A stretch of 64,000 bases of DNA, taken from NCBI RefSeq assembly GCF_003762835.1, contig NZ_RJWA01000003.1:806001-870000 (forward strand), given 5' to 3'. The notes beneath the pieces are model-generated. The model was not told the origin of the DNA. It saw nothing but the letters and a program-made list of their open reading frames with translations, and searched no databases. The DNA is from Micromonospora sp. HM5-17. GTDB lineage: Bacteria; Actinomycetota; Actinomycetes; Mycobacteriales; Micromonosporaceae. Position numbers and translations under genes: made by a program. Below, one piece after another: positions 34,799 to 42,833 of this stretch (positions within the stretch are counted from its first letter, which is position 1; the number at the start of each line of letters is the position of its first letter).

Positions 34799-35826
34799 CG
34801 ACCTGGGGACACGACCCGACGATCCGGTCCGGCGGCGCGACGAGCCGGTCGGGTGACACGACGATCGGCCCGGGCGATGTGACGGCCCGGTCCGGCGACG
34901 CCACGACCCGGTCGCGCTTCGGGACGACAGCTCGGGACGGCCACCCGACGACGGGCCCGATCCGGAGCGGGGTGGGTACCGGACGGGCCCGGAAGCGTCG
35001 CCGCGGCCTCGGCACCGGGCTGCAGTACCTCGCACTCGCGGCGTACCTGATCTTCCTGGCGTTTCCGCTCGTGTGGCTCCTCTCCACCTCGTTCAAGCCG
35101 CCGCGCGAGCTGGTCCGGCTGCACCCGACGCTGATCCCGGAGAGCCCCACGCTGGCGAACTTCGTGCAGGCCTTCACCGAGCAGGAACTGGGCCGGGCGG
35201 CCTGGAACAGCCTGCAGGTCTCGCTCGCCTCGGCGGTGCTCACCGTGCTGGTCGCGACGCCCGCGGCGTACGCCCTGGCGCGGTTCCGGACCCGGCTCGG
35301 CACCGTGGCCCTGGGCTGGGTGCTTCTCTCCCAGCTCTTCCCGTTCGTGCTGCTGATCATCCCGATCTTCCTGGTGCTCCGGCAGGTCGGGCTCGCCAAC
35401 ACGCACGCCGGGCTGGTGCTGATCTACGTCGTCTGGGCGCTGCCGTTCGCGCTCTGGATGCTCCAGGGATTCGTCCGGAGCATCCCGCGCGAGCTGGAGG
35501 AGGCGGCGTCGGTCGACGGGGCGACCCGGCTTCAGGCCCTGCGTCGGGTGGTCTTCCCGCTGCTGACCCCGGGCCTCGTCGCGACCGCGGTCTTCGCCTT
35601 CATCTCCGCCTGGAACGAGTTCTTCTTCGCCCTGGTGCTGATCAAGACGCCGGAGCTGGCGACCCTGCCGGTCGCGCTGGCCCGGTTCGTCGGCATCGAG
35701 GGGACCGCCCGGCTCGGCCCGCTGGCGGCCGGATCGCTGCTCGCCACGCTGCCGAGCCTCGTCTTCTTCGCCATCATGCAGCGCCGGCTGGCCTCCGGGT
35801 CACTCGCCGGCGCGGTGAAGGGATGA
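34795..35826 (+). CDS. ABC sugar-type transporter permease (MalG-like) with repeat-rich N terminus
   Basis: 343 residues. The membrane core begins near residue 75 (LQYLALAAYLIFLAFPLVWLL) and has the MalG-type WLLSTSFKP, an EAA loop ELEEAASVDGATRLQALRRVVFPLL and FAFISAWNEFFFALVLI. The first 60 residues are an unusual hydrophilic segment with imperfect repeats of the kind xxRSGDxT/xxRSGGAT (about residues 8-50), predicted to lie in the cytoplasm. ATG 34795 overlaps the previous stop. A start closer to the membrane core (for example GTG near 34971) cannot be excluded. Confidence 0.88.
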   Translation: MTTWGHDPTIRSGGATSRSGDTTIGPGDVTARSGDATTRSRFGTTARDGHPTTGPIRSGVGTGRARKRRRGLGTGLQYLALAAYLIFLAFPLVWLLSTSFKPPRELVRLHPTLIPESPTLANFVQAFTEQELGRAAWNSLQVSLASAVLTVLVATPAAYALARFRTRLGTVALGWVLLSQLFPFVLLIIPIFLVLRQVGLANTHAGLVLIYVVWALPFALWMLQGFVRSIPRELEEAASVDGATRLQALRRVVFPLLTPGLVATAVFAFISAWNEFFFALVLIKTPELATLPVALARFVGIEGTARLGPLAAGSLLATLPSLVFFAIMQRRLASGSLAGAVKG

Positions 35827-35838
35827 CCGCACACGCGC

Positions 35839-35888
35839 AAGGAAGGGCCCCTTCTTCTACCAAAAGCGATAACAGGGGGCCCTTCCTT
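35839..35888. repeat. Palindromic element, copy 1
   Basis: AAGGAAGGGCCCC (35839-35851) pairs perfectly with 35876-35888; the 24-base loop contains CTACCAAAAGCGATA. It lies between the permease and binding-protein genes. The element recurs at 45009-45056 with the same stem and a similar loop. It could act as an attenuator/mRNA stabiliser that raises binding-protein expression, or be a mobile REP-like unit. I recall similar hairpins as common in Micromonospora-type genomes, but this needs a search. Confidence 0.75.
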
Positions 35889-35920
35889 TCACCCCACACA
35901 TACCGAAGGAGGTAGCCCCC

Positions 35921-37210
35921 ATGCCCCATAGATTCACCCGGCGCCGGTTCGTCGGCGCCGCCCTGGCCGGCGCCCTGGCGCTCGGCCCACTCGCCGCGTG
36001 CGGCAGCGACGACGGCGGGTCGGACGGCCCGGTCACTCTGCGCTTCCTCAGCCTCGCCTGGCAGAAGGAGTCGCTCCAGGCGAACAAGGATCTGGTCGCC
36101 AAGTGGAACGCCGAACACCCGGATATCCAGGTCGAGTACGTCCAGGGCGACTGGAACTCCATCCACGACCAGCTGCTGACCTCGTTCGAGGGCGGGGACG
36201 CGCCGGACATCGTCCACTACGAGGCGGCCGCGATCGGCGAGTTCAGCAAGCAGGGCTACCTGGCCGACCTCTCGGGGCTGCTCTCTGACGACTTCAAGGC
36301 CCAGATCGACAAGGGCATCTGGGACACCGTGACCTTCGACGGCAAGGTCACCGGGATCCCGTTCCTGCTGGAGTCGCAGGTCGTGATCGCCAACAAGAAG
36401 CTGCTCGACGACGCCGGCATCCCGGTGCCGCCCGCCGACGGGGGCTGGACCTGGGACGAGTTCCAGGCCAACGCCAAGAAGCTCACCAAGCCGGGCCAGT
36501 ACGGCGTGGCCTGGGCGCTGAAGTCGCCGACGAACCGGGTGATGAACCTGGCGCTGAACTTCGACGGCAAGTACTTCTACACCGAGGGCGGCAAGACCGA
36601 GGTGCGGGTCGGGACCGCCGAGACCGAGGTCCCCAGGCGGATCCACGACATGCTCTACACCGCGAAGTCCGCGGCGCCGGAGGCGCTGGGGATGAGCGGT
36701 GCCGACACCCTGCCGGGCTTCTTCGCCGGCAAGTACGCGATGATCCCGGGCTCGGTCTCGCTGCGCCAGCAGATGGTGGAGCAGGCGCCGGCCGGCTTCG
36801 AGTGGGTGACGCTGCCGCCGATCCGGGGAATCTCGGCCAACCAGGCCGCCAACCCGCAGACGCTGTCGGTCTCCGCCGACTCGAAGCACCAGAAGGAGGC
36901 GGTGCAGTTCCTCGAGTTCTTCCTCAACCCGACGAACATGGCGCAGCTCGCCAAGGGCGACTGGCTGGTGCCGACCGGGAAGCAGGCGAACGAGGAACTG
37001 GTCAAGGCGACCGGTGGCAAGCAGGGCTGGGACGTGGCCGCGGACAGCGTCAAGGACCTGACGGTGGCGCCGTTCCAGATGGTCGACGGCTACCCCGAGT
37101 GGAAGACCAAGTACGCCACCCCGGCGCTCCAGCAGTACTTCGCCAACAAGATCACGCTTGACCAGCTCGCCACGCAGCTGGTCGACGGCGGAAAGCAGGT
37201 CCTGAGGTAA
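35921..37210 (+). CDS. ABC transporter extracellular solute-binding protein (lipoprotein)
   Basis: 429-residue family 1 binding protein. The N terminus has a twin-arginine motif (TRRRFVGAAL) and a lipobox LAAC with Cys near residue 27, so it is probably exported by Tat and lipid-anchored. Blocks include LRFLSLAWQKESLQANKDL, WNAEHPDIQVEYVQGDW, GGDAPDIVHYEAA, GIPFLLESQVVIANKKLL and FFAGKYAMIPGSVS. ATG 35921 has AAGGAGG upstream. The aromatic- and acid-rich ligand face fits a sugar or glycoside, but the ligand is not identifiable. It follows the palindromic element and ends 2 bases before the next gene. Confidence 0.92.
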   Translation: MPHRFTRRRFVGAALAGALALGPLAACGSDDGGSDGPVTLRFLSLAWQKESLQANKDLVAKWNAEHPDIQVEYVQGDWNSIHDQLLTSFEGGDAPDIVHYEAAAIGEFSKQGYLADLSGLLSDDFKAQIDKGIWDTVTFDGKVTGIPFLLESQVVIANKKLLDDAGIPVPPADGGWTWDEFQANAKKLTKPGQYGVAWALKSPTNRVMNLALNFDGKYFYTEGGKTEVRVGTAETEVPRRIHDMLYTAKSAAPEALGMSGADTLPGFFAGKYAMIPGSVSLRQQMVEQAPAGFEWVTLPPIRGISANQAANPQTLSVSADSKHQKEAVQFLEFFLNPTNMAQLAKGDWLVPTGKQANEELVKATGGKQGWDVAADSVKDLTVAPFQMVDGYPEWKTKYATPALQQYFANKITLDQLATQLVDGGKQVLR

Positions 37211-37212
37211 CC

Positions 37213-38391
37213 ATGGAACTCTTGCTCGACAAGTCGGTCGGCTGCCTGGTCGGTGCCGCGGTGGGCGATGCCCTCGGCGGGGCGACGGAGACGGCGCTGC
37301 CCGAGCAGATCCGGGCCCGGTACGGCGGCTGGGTGGAGGGCGTGGTGCCCCCGTTCCACGCCGACTGGGCCACCGCGCGGCCGCTGGCGCCGTACCACAA
37401 GGGCGATGGGCACATCACCGACGACACGTTGATGACCCACGCGCTGGTACGGACGTACCTGCGCAAGCGGGACCACCTCGACGCGTTCGACGTGGCGGAA
37501 CTGCTCGTGCCCGACCTGATCGAGCGGGTGGTCTACCTGCCGGACCTGGAGCGGGAGGGGGTGACCTTCCACCGCCTCGCCGCCGCGGAGCGGTGGCTGG
37601 TCACCCGCCTGCACCACGCGCACGTCGACCCGAGGGAGGGCGGGGTCGGCAACATCGTCAACTGTGGCGCCGCGATGTACATGGCCCCGGTCGGCGTGGT
37701 GAACGCCGGCGACCCGGCCGGCGCGTACGCCGAGGCGGTCGAGATCGCCGGCGCCCACCAGCACAGCTACGGGCGGGAGGCGGCCGCGGTCTTCGCCGCC
37801 GCGGTCGCCGCCGCGATGGCGCCGGGGGCGGGCGTCGGGGACGTGGTCGCCGCCGCCCTCGACCTGGCCCGGGACGGCACCCGGGCCGCGATCGCCGCGG
37901 TGGTCAAGCAGGCCGAGGGGTACGCCGACTGGCGTGACGCGATCGGCCCGCTGCGCGCAGCGGTCGCGCCGTACGACACGGTGGGGGAGGACTACCGCAA
38001 CCCCGGGCTCGGGGCGCGGCGACCGAGCCGGCTGCACGCGATCGAGGAGCTGCCGATCGCGCTCGGGATGCTGGTGGTCGCGAAGGGGAACCTGCGGCAG
38101 GCGGTCCTCGGGGCGGTCAACTACGGCCGGGACGCGGACTCCACCGCCACCATGGCCGGGGCGATCGCCGGGGCGCTCGGCGGCGCGGCGGCGGTGCCGA
38201 CCGAGTGGTCCGAGGCGGTCGCCGAGGCGTCCCGGACCGACCTGGTCGAGCCGGCCCGGCAGCTGGCCGGGGTGGCGGCCGAGATCTTCGCGCTGGATCG
38301 GGAGCGGTTCGCCCGGCGCGCCGAGCGCTTCGCCCGGCTCACGACCCCCGCCGGTCCCGAGGGTGCCGCCGGCGACGACGGTCGGGAGTGA
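37213..38391 (+). CDS. ADP-ribosylglycohydrolase-family protein, paralogue 1
   Basis: 392-residue metal-dependent hydrolase of the DraG/ARH fold. Metal-site motifs are complete: GAAVGDALGGATE, GHITDDTLMTHAL and, near residue 305, YGRDADSTATMAGAIAGALGG. These enzymes cleave N- or O-glycosidic bonds to (ADP-)ribose. Here the neighbours are sugar transport genes and a ribokinase, so the substrate is probably an imported small riboside and not an ADP-ribosylated protein. No signal peptide. ATG 37213, with 2 bases between it and the binding protein stop. Confidence 0.88.
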   Translation: MELLLDKSVGCLVGAAVGDALGGATETALPEQIRARYGGWVEGVVPPFHADWATARPLAPYHKGDGHITDDTLMTHALVRTYLRKRDHLDAFDVAELLVPDLIERVVYLPDLEREGVTFHRLAAAERWLVTRLHHAHVDPREGGVGNIVNCGAAMYMAPVGVVNAGDPAGAYAEAVEIAGAHQHSYGREAAAVFAAAVAAAMAPGAGVGDVVAAALDLARDGTRAAIAAVVKQAEGYADWRDAIGPLRAAVAPYDTVGEDYRNPGLGARRPSRLHAIEELPIALGMLVVAKGNLRQAVLGAVNYGRDADSTATMAGAIAGALGGAAAVPTEWSEAVAEASRTDLVEPARQLAGVAAEIFALDRERFARRAERFARLTTPAGPEGAAGDDGRE

Positions 38392-38395
38392 CGTC

Positions 38396-39778
38396 ATGTC
38401 GAACGGGGTGGGGTCGATGAGGCTGACCTGGGTGCAGCCGGAGGACCTGCTGCCGCACGAGCTGGCGGCCAGCGCGGACGAGGGACGGGACGTCTCGGCG
38501 ATCGCCGCCCGCTGGGCGGCGGCCGGCGGGGCCACCGTACCGCCGGTCAGCGGGGCGTCGCCGGTGCCCGCCGGGCCGGAGCTGCGGGCCCTGGCGGCCG
38601 AGCTGCTCGACGAGTGCGACGCGCTCCCGGAGGTCGACTCGGCGACGGAGCCGCGCTCGCTCGACGCGATCCGGGCGAGCTGGCCGGCGGAGTTCGGGCT
38701 GCCCGTCCGGACACCGGAGCCGGACCGGCTGCACGGCGCCTGGCTCGGCCGGGCCGTCGGCTGCCTGCTCGGCAAGCCGGTGGAGAAGATTCCCCGGGAG
38801 GGGATCCGGGAGATCCTCACCTCGGCGGGGCGCTGGCCGCTGCGGGGCTACTTCACCGCCGCGGGGCTGCCGGCCGAGGTGGCGGCGCGCTGGCCGTGGA
38901 ACCGGCGCAGCGCGTCGACCAGTCTCGCCGAGAACATCGACGGGATGCCGGAGGACGACGACCTCAACTTCGCCCTGCTGGCGCTGCGCGTGCTGGAGAC
39001 CAGGGGTCCGGACCCGACCAGCGCGGACGTCGCCCAGGCGTGGCTGGACTGGCTGCCCGGCGGGCGGGTCTTCACCGCCGAGCGGGTGGCGTACCGGAAC
39101 CTCCTGCTCGGGCTGACGCCGCCGGAGACGGCGCGACGGCACAACCCGTTCCGGGAGTGGATCGGTGCCCAGATCCGTACCGACGTCTACGGCTGGGTCA
39201 ACCCGGGCCGGCCGGACCGGGCCGCGGAGCTGGCGTACCGGGACGCGACGGTGAGCCACGTCCGGTCCGGGGTGTACGGGGCGCTGTGGGTGGCGGCGAT
39301 GAGCGCCGCCGCCGTCGTCGCCCCGGACGTGGCGACGATCCTCGACGTCGGCGAGGCGGTGCTGCCGCCGGAGAGCCGCTTCGCGGCGGCGGTCCGCGAG
39401 GGGCGGGCGCTCGGCGCGGCGGCCACCGACGACGACGGCTGGGAGTCGGTGCTGGACACCCTGCACGCCCGGCACGGGCACCTGCACTGGGTGCACGTGC
39501 GCAACAACGCGGCCCTGGTCGCCGCCGCGCTCGCGTACGGCCGGGGCGACCTGGTCCGCTCGATCTGCGCGGCGGTCAGCGGCGGCTGGGACACGGACTC
39601 GACCGGGGCGACGGTCGGCGCGATCACCGGCGCCCTGACCGGGGCGGCGGGGCTTCCGGCCGCGTGGACCGCGCCGCTGCGCGGCCGGCTGGCCAGCAGC
39701 ATCGCCGGGTTCGACGGCGTCGGCTTCGTGGAGCTGGCCGAGCGGACTCGACGACTGATCAGGGAGGGAGAGGTCTGA
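38396..39778 (+). CDS. ADP-ribosylglycohydrolase-family protein, paralogue 2
   Basis: 460 residues, the second DraG/ARH-fold protein in the operon. Its first motif reads GRAVGCLLGKPVEK where others have GDALG, losing that Asp. EDDDLNFALLALR replaces TDDT-type residues, while GGWDTDSTGATVGAITGAL keeps the C-terminal metal Asp pair. An N-terminal helical region of about 100 residues (LTWVQPEDLLPHEL onwards) is extra. ATG 38396 lies 4 bases after the previous stop; ATG 38417 is an alternative. The stop overlaps the ribokinase ATG (TGATG). The pair may form a heteromer or act on different bonds. Confidence 0.85.
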   Translation: MSNGVGSMRLTWVQPEDLLPHELAASADEGRDVSAIAARWAAAGGATVPPVSGASPVPAGPELRALAAELLDECDALPEVDSATEPRSLDAIRASWPAEFGLPVRTPEPDRLHGAWLGRAVGCLLGKPVEKIPREGIREILTSAGRWPLRGYFTAAGLPAEVAARWPWNRRSASTSLAENIDGMPEDDDLNFALLALRVLETRGPDPTSADVAQAWLDWLPGGRVFTAERVAYRNLLLGLTPPETARRHNPFREWIGAQIRTDVYGWVNPGRPDRAAELAYRDATVSHVRSGVYGALWVAAMSAAAVVAPDVATILDVGEAVLPPESRFAAAVREGRALGAAATDDDGWESVLDTLHARHGHLHWVHVRNNAALVAAALAYGRGDLVRSICAAVSGGWDTDSTGATVGAITGALTGAAGLPAAWTAPLRGRLASSIAGFDGVGFVELAERTRRLIREGEV

Positions 39779-40740
39779 TGGGTGCCCGGGTAGTCGTGGT
39801 CGGCAGCACCAACCTGGACCTGGTGGTGACCACACCGACCCTGCCCCGACCGGGGGAGACCGTGCTGGGTAACGGCTTCAGCACCGTACCCGGGGGCAAG
39901 GGGGCGAACCAGGCGGTCGCCGCGGCCCGGGCGGGGGCCCGGTGCGCGTTCGTCGGCGCGGTGGGCCAGGACGGCTTCGCCGAGCAGCTGCGGGCCAGTC
40001 TGGTGGCGGCGGGAGTGGACGTACGGCGGCTGCGCAGCGTCCCCGGCCCCTCCGGGGTGGCGCTGATCGCGGTCGACGCCGACGCGGAGAACCTGATCGT
40101 GGTGGCGCCGGGGGCGAACGCCGCGCTGACCAGCCTCGACGACCCGGACCGGGCGGCGGTCGAGGCGGCGGACGTGCTGCTCTGCCAGCTGGAGGTGCCG
40201 ATCGAGGCGGTCGTGCAGGCCGCCGGCTGGGCGCGGGCCGCCGGCACCACGGTCGTGCTCAACGCCGCACCGGCCCGGCGGCTGCCGGCCGAGCTGCTGG
40301 ACGTGGTCGACCTGCTGGTGGTGAACCAGGGTGAGGCGGCGGTGGTCGCCGGAACCGGCGACGACGGCGGCGAGCCGGACGCGTTGCTGGACGCGCTGCT
40401 CCGGCTGGTGCCCCGGGTCGTGGTGACGCTCGGCCCCCGAGGGGTGCGGTACGCCGACCGGTGTGGACTGCGGCTCGAGGTGCCGGCGCCGGTGGTCGAG
40501 GCGGTCGACACCACGGCGGCCGGGGACGCCTTCACCGGCGCCCTGGCGGTGGCCTGGGCGGAACGGGGCGGTCCGGTCGAGGCGGCGGCGGTGACGGCGG
40601 CACTGGGCTGGGCATGCGCGGCGGGTGCCGCCTGTGCGCGGCGCCCCGGTGCCTCCACCGCCCTCCCGGACCGCGCCGAGATCGACGACCTCTACGCGCT
40701 GACCTACTCCGGCGGCGGGCGGACCGAGGAGGCGGCGTGA
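39778..40740 (+). CDS. rbsK: Ribokinase (PfkB family), copy 2
   Basis: 320-residue sugar kinase with VVVGSTNLDLVV, VPGGKGANQAVAAARAG, VDLLVVNQGEAAVVAG and DTTAAGDAFTGALAVAW (catalytic Asp). The N-terminal GSTNLDLV block marks ribokinase more than adenosine or fructose kinase. ATG 39778 overlaps the previous stop (TGATG), so it is translationally coupled to the ADP-ribosylglycohydrolase gene. It would phosphorylate ribose released by the two hydrolases, feeding ribose 5-phosphate to the pentose phosphate pathway. Confidence 0.9.
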   Translation: MGARVVVVGSTNLDLVVTTPTLPRPGETVLGNGFSTVPGGKGANQAVAAARAGARCAFVGAVGQDGFAEQLRASLVAAGVDVRRLRSVPGPSGVALIAVDADAENLIVVAPGANAALTSLDDPDRAAVEAADVLLCQLEVPIEAVVQAAGWARAAGTTVVLNAAPARRLPAELLDVVDLLVVNQGEAAVVAGTGDDGGEPDALLDALLRLVPRVVVTLGPRGVRYADRCGLRLEVPAPVVEAVDTTAAGDAFTGALAVAWAERGGPVEAAAVTAALGWACAAGAACARRPGASTALPDRAEIDDLYALTYSGGGRTEEAA

Positions 40741-40840
40741 TCGGCGCCACCGCGGGATCGCGAAGAGCCGTCGGTGCGGGTCGGCCCGGCGGGCCGGGTT
40801 CTCCGACGCGGGGCGACGACGAGCGGAGCGGGGAGTCAGC

Positions 40841-42817
40841 ATGACCGTCAATCCGTACGTGCCGAGGCCGATCGACCTGCCCACGGCGGTGCCGCTGGAG
40901 CCGGGGGCCGACCTGTCGGTGCTGGACGAGGCGAAGATCTTCGCCGCTCCCGACGACCCGGCGGAGTGGCCGGCCTGGCGGGACCGGCTCACCCGGTGGC
41001 GGGCCGAGGCCCGGCGGCGCCTGGGCTACGACGACCGGCACTACGCCGAGATCTCCGGGGACTGTTTCAGCGTCTGCCTGGCGTGGCTCTGGGACGAGAC
41101 CCTGTACGACCACGAGCGCGGCGTCTTCACCGTCGACGCCTTCCTCGACGCGGCCGAGCGAGACTTCGGCGGCTTCGACGGGGTGGTGCTCTGGCACGCG
41201 TACCCGGTGATCGGGCTCGACGACCGTAACCAGTTCGACTACTACCGCCAGGTCCCGGAGCTGCCCGAGGTGGTGCGTGCCCTCCAGGCGCGCGGGGTGC
41301 GGGTCTTCGTCGACTACAACCCGTGGGACGTCGGCACCCGACGGGCGACGCGTCCGGACGCCGAGGAGGTGGCGGCGCTGGTCGGCTGGCTGGGGGTGGA
41401 CGGGGTCTTCCTCGACACCCTCAAGGAGGGGGCGGAGGAACTGCGGAAGACCCTCGACGCCGTCCGGCCGGGTCTGGTGCTGGAGGGCGAGTCGCGGGTG
41501 CCGCTGGCCCGGATCGCCGACCACGCGATGTCCTGGGCCCAGTGGTTCGCCGACTCGCCGGTGCCGGGGGTGCTGCGGGCGAAGTGGTTCGAACGCCGGC
41601 ACATGCTGCACCACACCCGGCGCTGGCACCGGAGCCACCTGGACGAGCTGCACTCGGCCTGGCTGAACGGGGTCGGGGTGCTGGTGTGGGAGAGCGTCTT
41701 CGGGGTCTGGGTCGGCTGGAACGACCGGGACCGGGCGCTGCTGCGGGCGATGCGCCGGGTGCAGCGCGAGCGCGCCGCGTGGTTGCGCGCCGAGGAGTGG
41801 GTCCCGCTCGCCGACCACGTGCCGGGGACCCGCGTGTACGCCTCCCGCTGGACCCACGACGGCGTACCACTGTGGACGGTCGTCAACCGCGGCGAGGCGT
41901 ACGACGGGCCGTGGCTGCTCACCGACGAGCGCCCGGGACACCGGTGGTACGACCTCGTCACCGGTGCCGAGCTGACCGCCACCCGGACCGACGACGGCCG
42001 GGTGACGGTCGGCGGGACGCTGCCGGCCGGGGGGATCGCCGCCGTCCTCGCCACCGTCGAGGAGGTGACGCCGGCCCGGCACGCGTCGCCGGACGGCGAC
42101 CCGAACTTCCCGGCCCGGGCGGCGGTCCGGATCCCCGCCCCGGTGGTGCGCCGGGGCAGCGTGCCGCCCGGGATGGTCGCGGTCGACGGCGGACGGCGGG
42201 AACTGCTGGTCCGCTACCGGTTGCGCGAGACCGGCCTGTACGGCGAGGCGCCGTACGTCGACGAGTGGAAGCCGCTGCCACCGAGACTGCACCAGCCGGT
42301 GACGCTGCGCCGCACCGTTCACCTGGGACGGTTCGCCATCGCCGAGCGGGAGGTGACCAACGCGGAGTTCGCCGCGTTCGTCCGGGCCACCGGCTACCGT
42401 CCGGTCCGCGCCGAGCGCTGGCCCTGGGGCGACGGCGGCGCCGGCTGGGGGCCGCCCGACGCGCCCGCCACCCACGTCGAGCTGGCCGACGCGCGGGCGT
42501 ACGCGGCCTGGGCCGGGCTGCGGCTGCCGACCGAGGACGAGTGGCAGGTCGCCGCCGAGGCGGGGCTGCTGCGCCGGGCCGAGCCGCTGGTCTGGAACCT
42601 GACCGAGAGCGAGCACACCGACGGGCGTACCCGGTTCCTGATCCTGAAGGGCGGTGCGGCGTACCGGGCCGAGGGGTCGGACTGGTACCTCGACGGCGGC
42701 CCGCAGCCCCCGGAGGTGTCGGTGAAGCTGTTGCCGCTCGGTGCCGGCCTGACCCGTTCGCCGTCCATCGGCTTCCGCTGTGCTGTCGACCTGGGGGAAG
42801 GCTCCAACGACCGGTGA
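40841..42817 (+). CDS. TIM-barrel glycosidase-like / SUMF1-like fusion protein
   Basis: 658 residues. The N-terminal two-thirds look like a glycoside hydrolase-type TIM barrel: GVVLWHAYPVIGLDDRNQF, RVFVDYNPWDVGT and VFLDTLKEGAEE (possible acid/nucleophile Asp), with a following beta domain to about residue 430. The C terminus (about 435-655) is a formylglycine-generating-enzyme-like SUMF1 domain: IAEREVTNAEFAAFV, ADARAYAAWAGLRLPTEDEW and IGFRCAVDL. The two cysteines needed for formylglycine generation are absent, so it is probably a carbohydrate or cofactor-binding domain. No signal peptide. ATG 40841. It starts 100 bases after the ribokinase stop. Confidence 0.75.
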   Translation: MTVNPYVPRPIDLPTAVPLEPGADLSVLDEAKIFAAPDDPAEWPAWRDRLTRWRAEARRRLGYDDRHYAEISGDCFSVCLAWLWDETLYDHERGVFTVDAFLDAAERDFGGFDGVVLWHAYPVIGLDDRNQFDYYRQVPELPEVVRALQARGVRVFVDYNPWDVGTRRATRPDAEEVAALVGWLGVDGVFLDTLKEGAEELRKTLDAVRPGLVLEGESRVPLARIADHAMSWAQWFADSPVPGVLRAKWFERRHMLHHTRRWHRSHLDELHSAWLNGVGVLVWESVFGVWVGWNDRDRALLRAMRRVQRERAAWLRAEEWVPLADHVPGTRVYASRWTHDGVPLWTVVNRGEAYDGPWLLTDERPGHRWYDLVTGAELTATRTDDGRVTVGGTLPAGGIAAVLATVEEVTPARHASPDGDPNFPARAAVRIPAPVVRRGSVPPGMVAVDGGRRELLVRYRLRETGLYGEAPYVDEWKPLPPRLHQPVTLRRTVHLGRFAIAEREVTNAEFAAFVRATGYRPVRAERWPWGDGGAGWGPPDAPATHVELADARAYAAWAGLRLPTEDEWQVAAEAGLLRRAEPLVWNLTESEHTDGRTRFLILKGGAAYRAEGSDWYLDGGPQPPEVSVKLLPLGAGLTRSPSIGFRCAVDLGEGSNDR

Positions 42818-42833
42818 TCTCGAAGGAGTCTCG

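Noticed and set aside
40841-42817. Formylglycine-generating enzyme
   Set aside because: The catalytic cysteine pair is missing in the SUMF1-like domain and no sulfatase gene is nearby.
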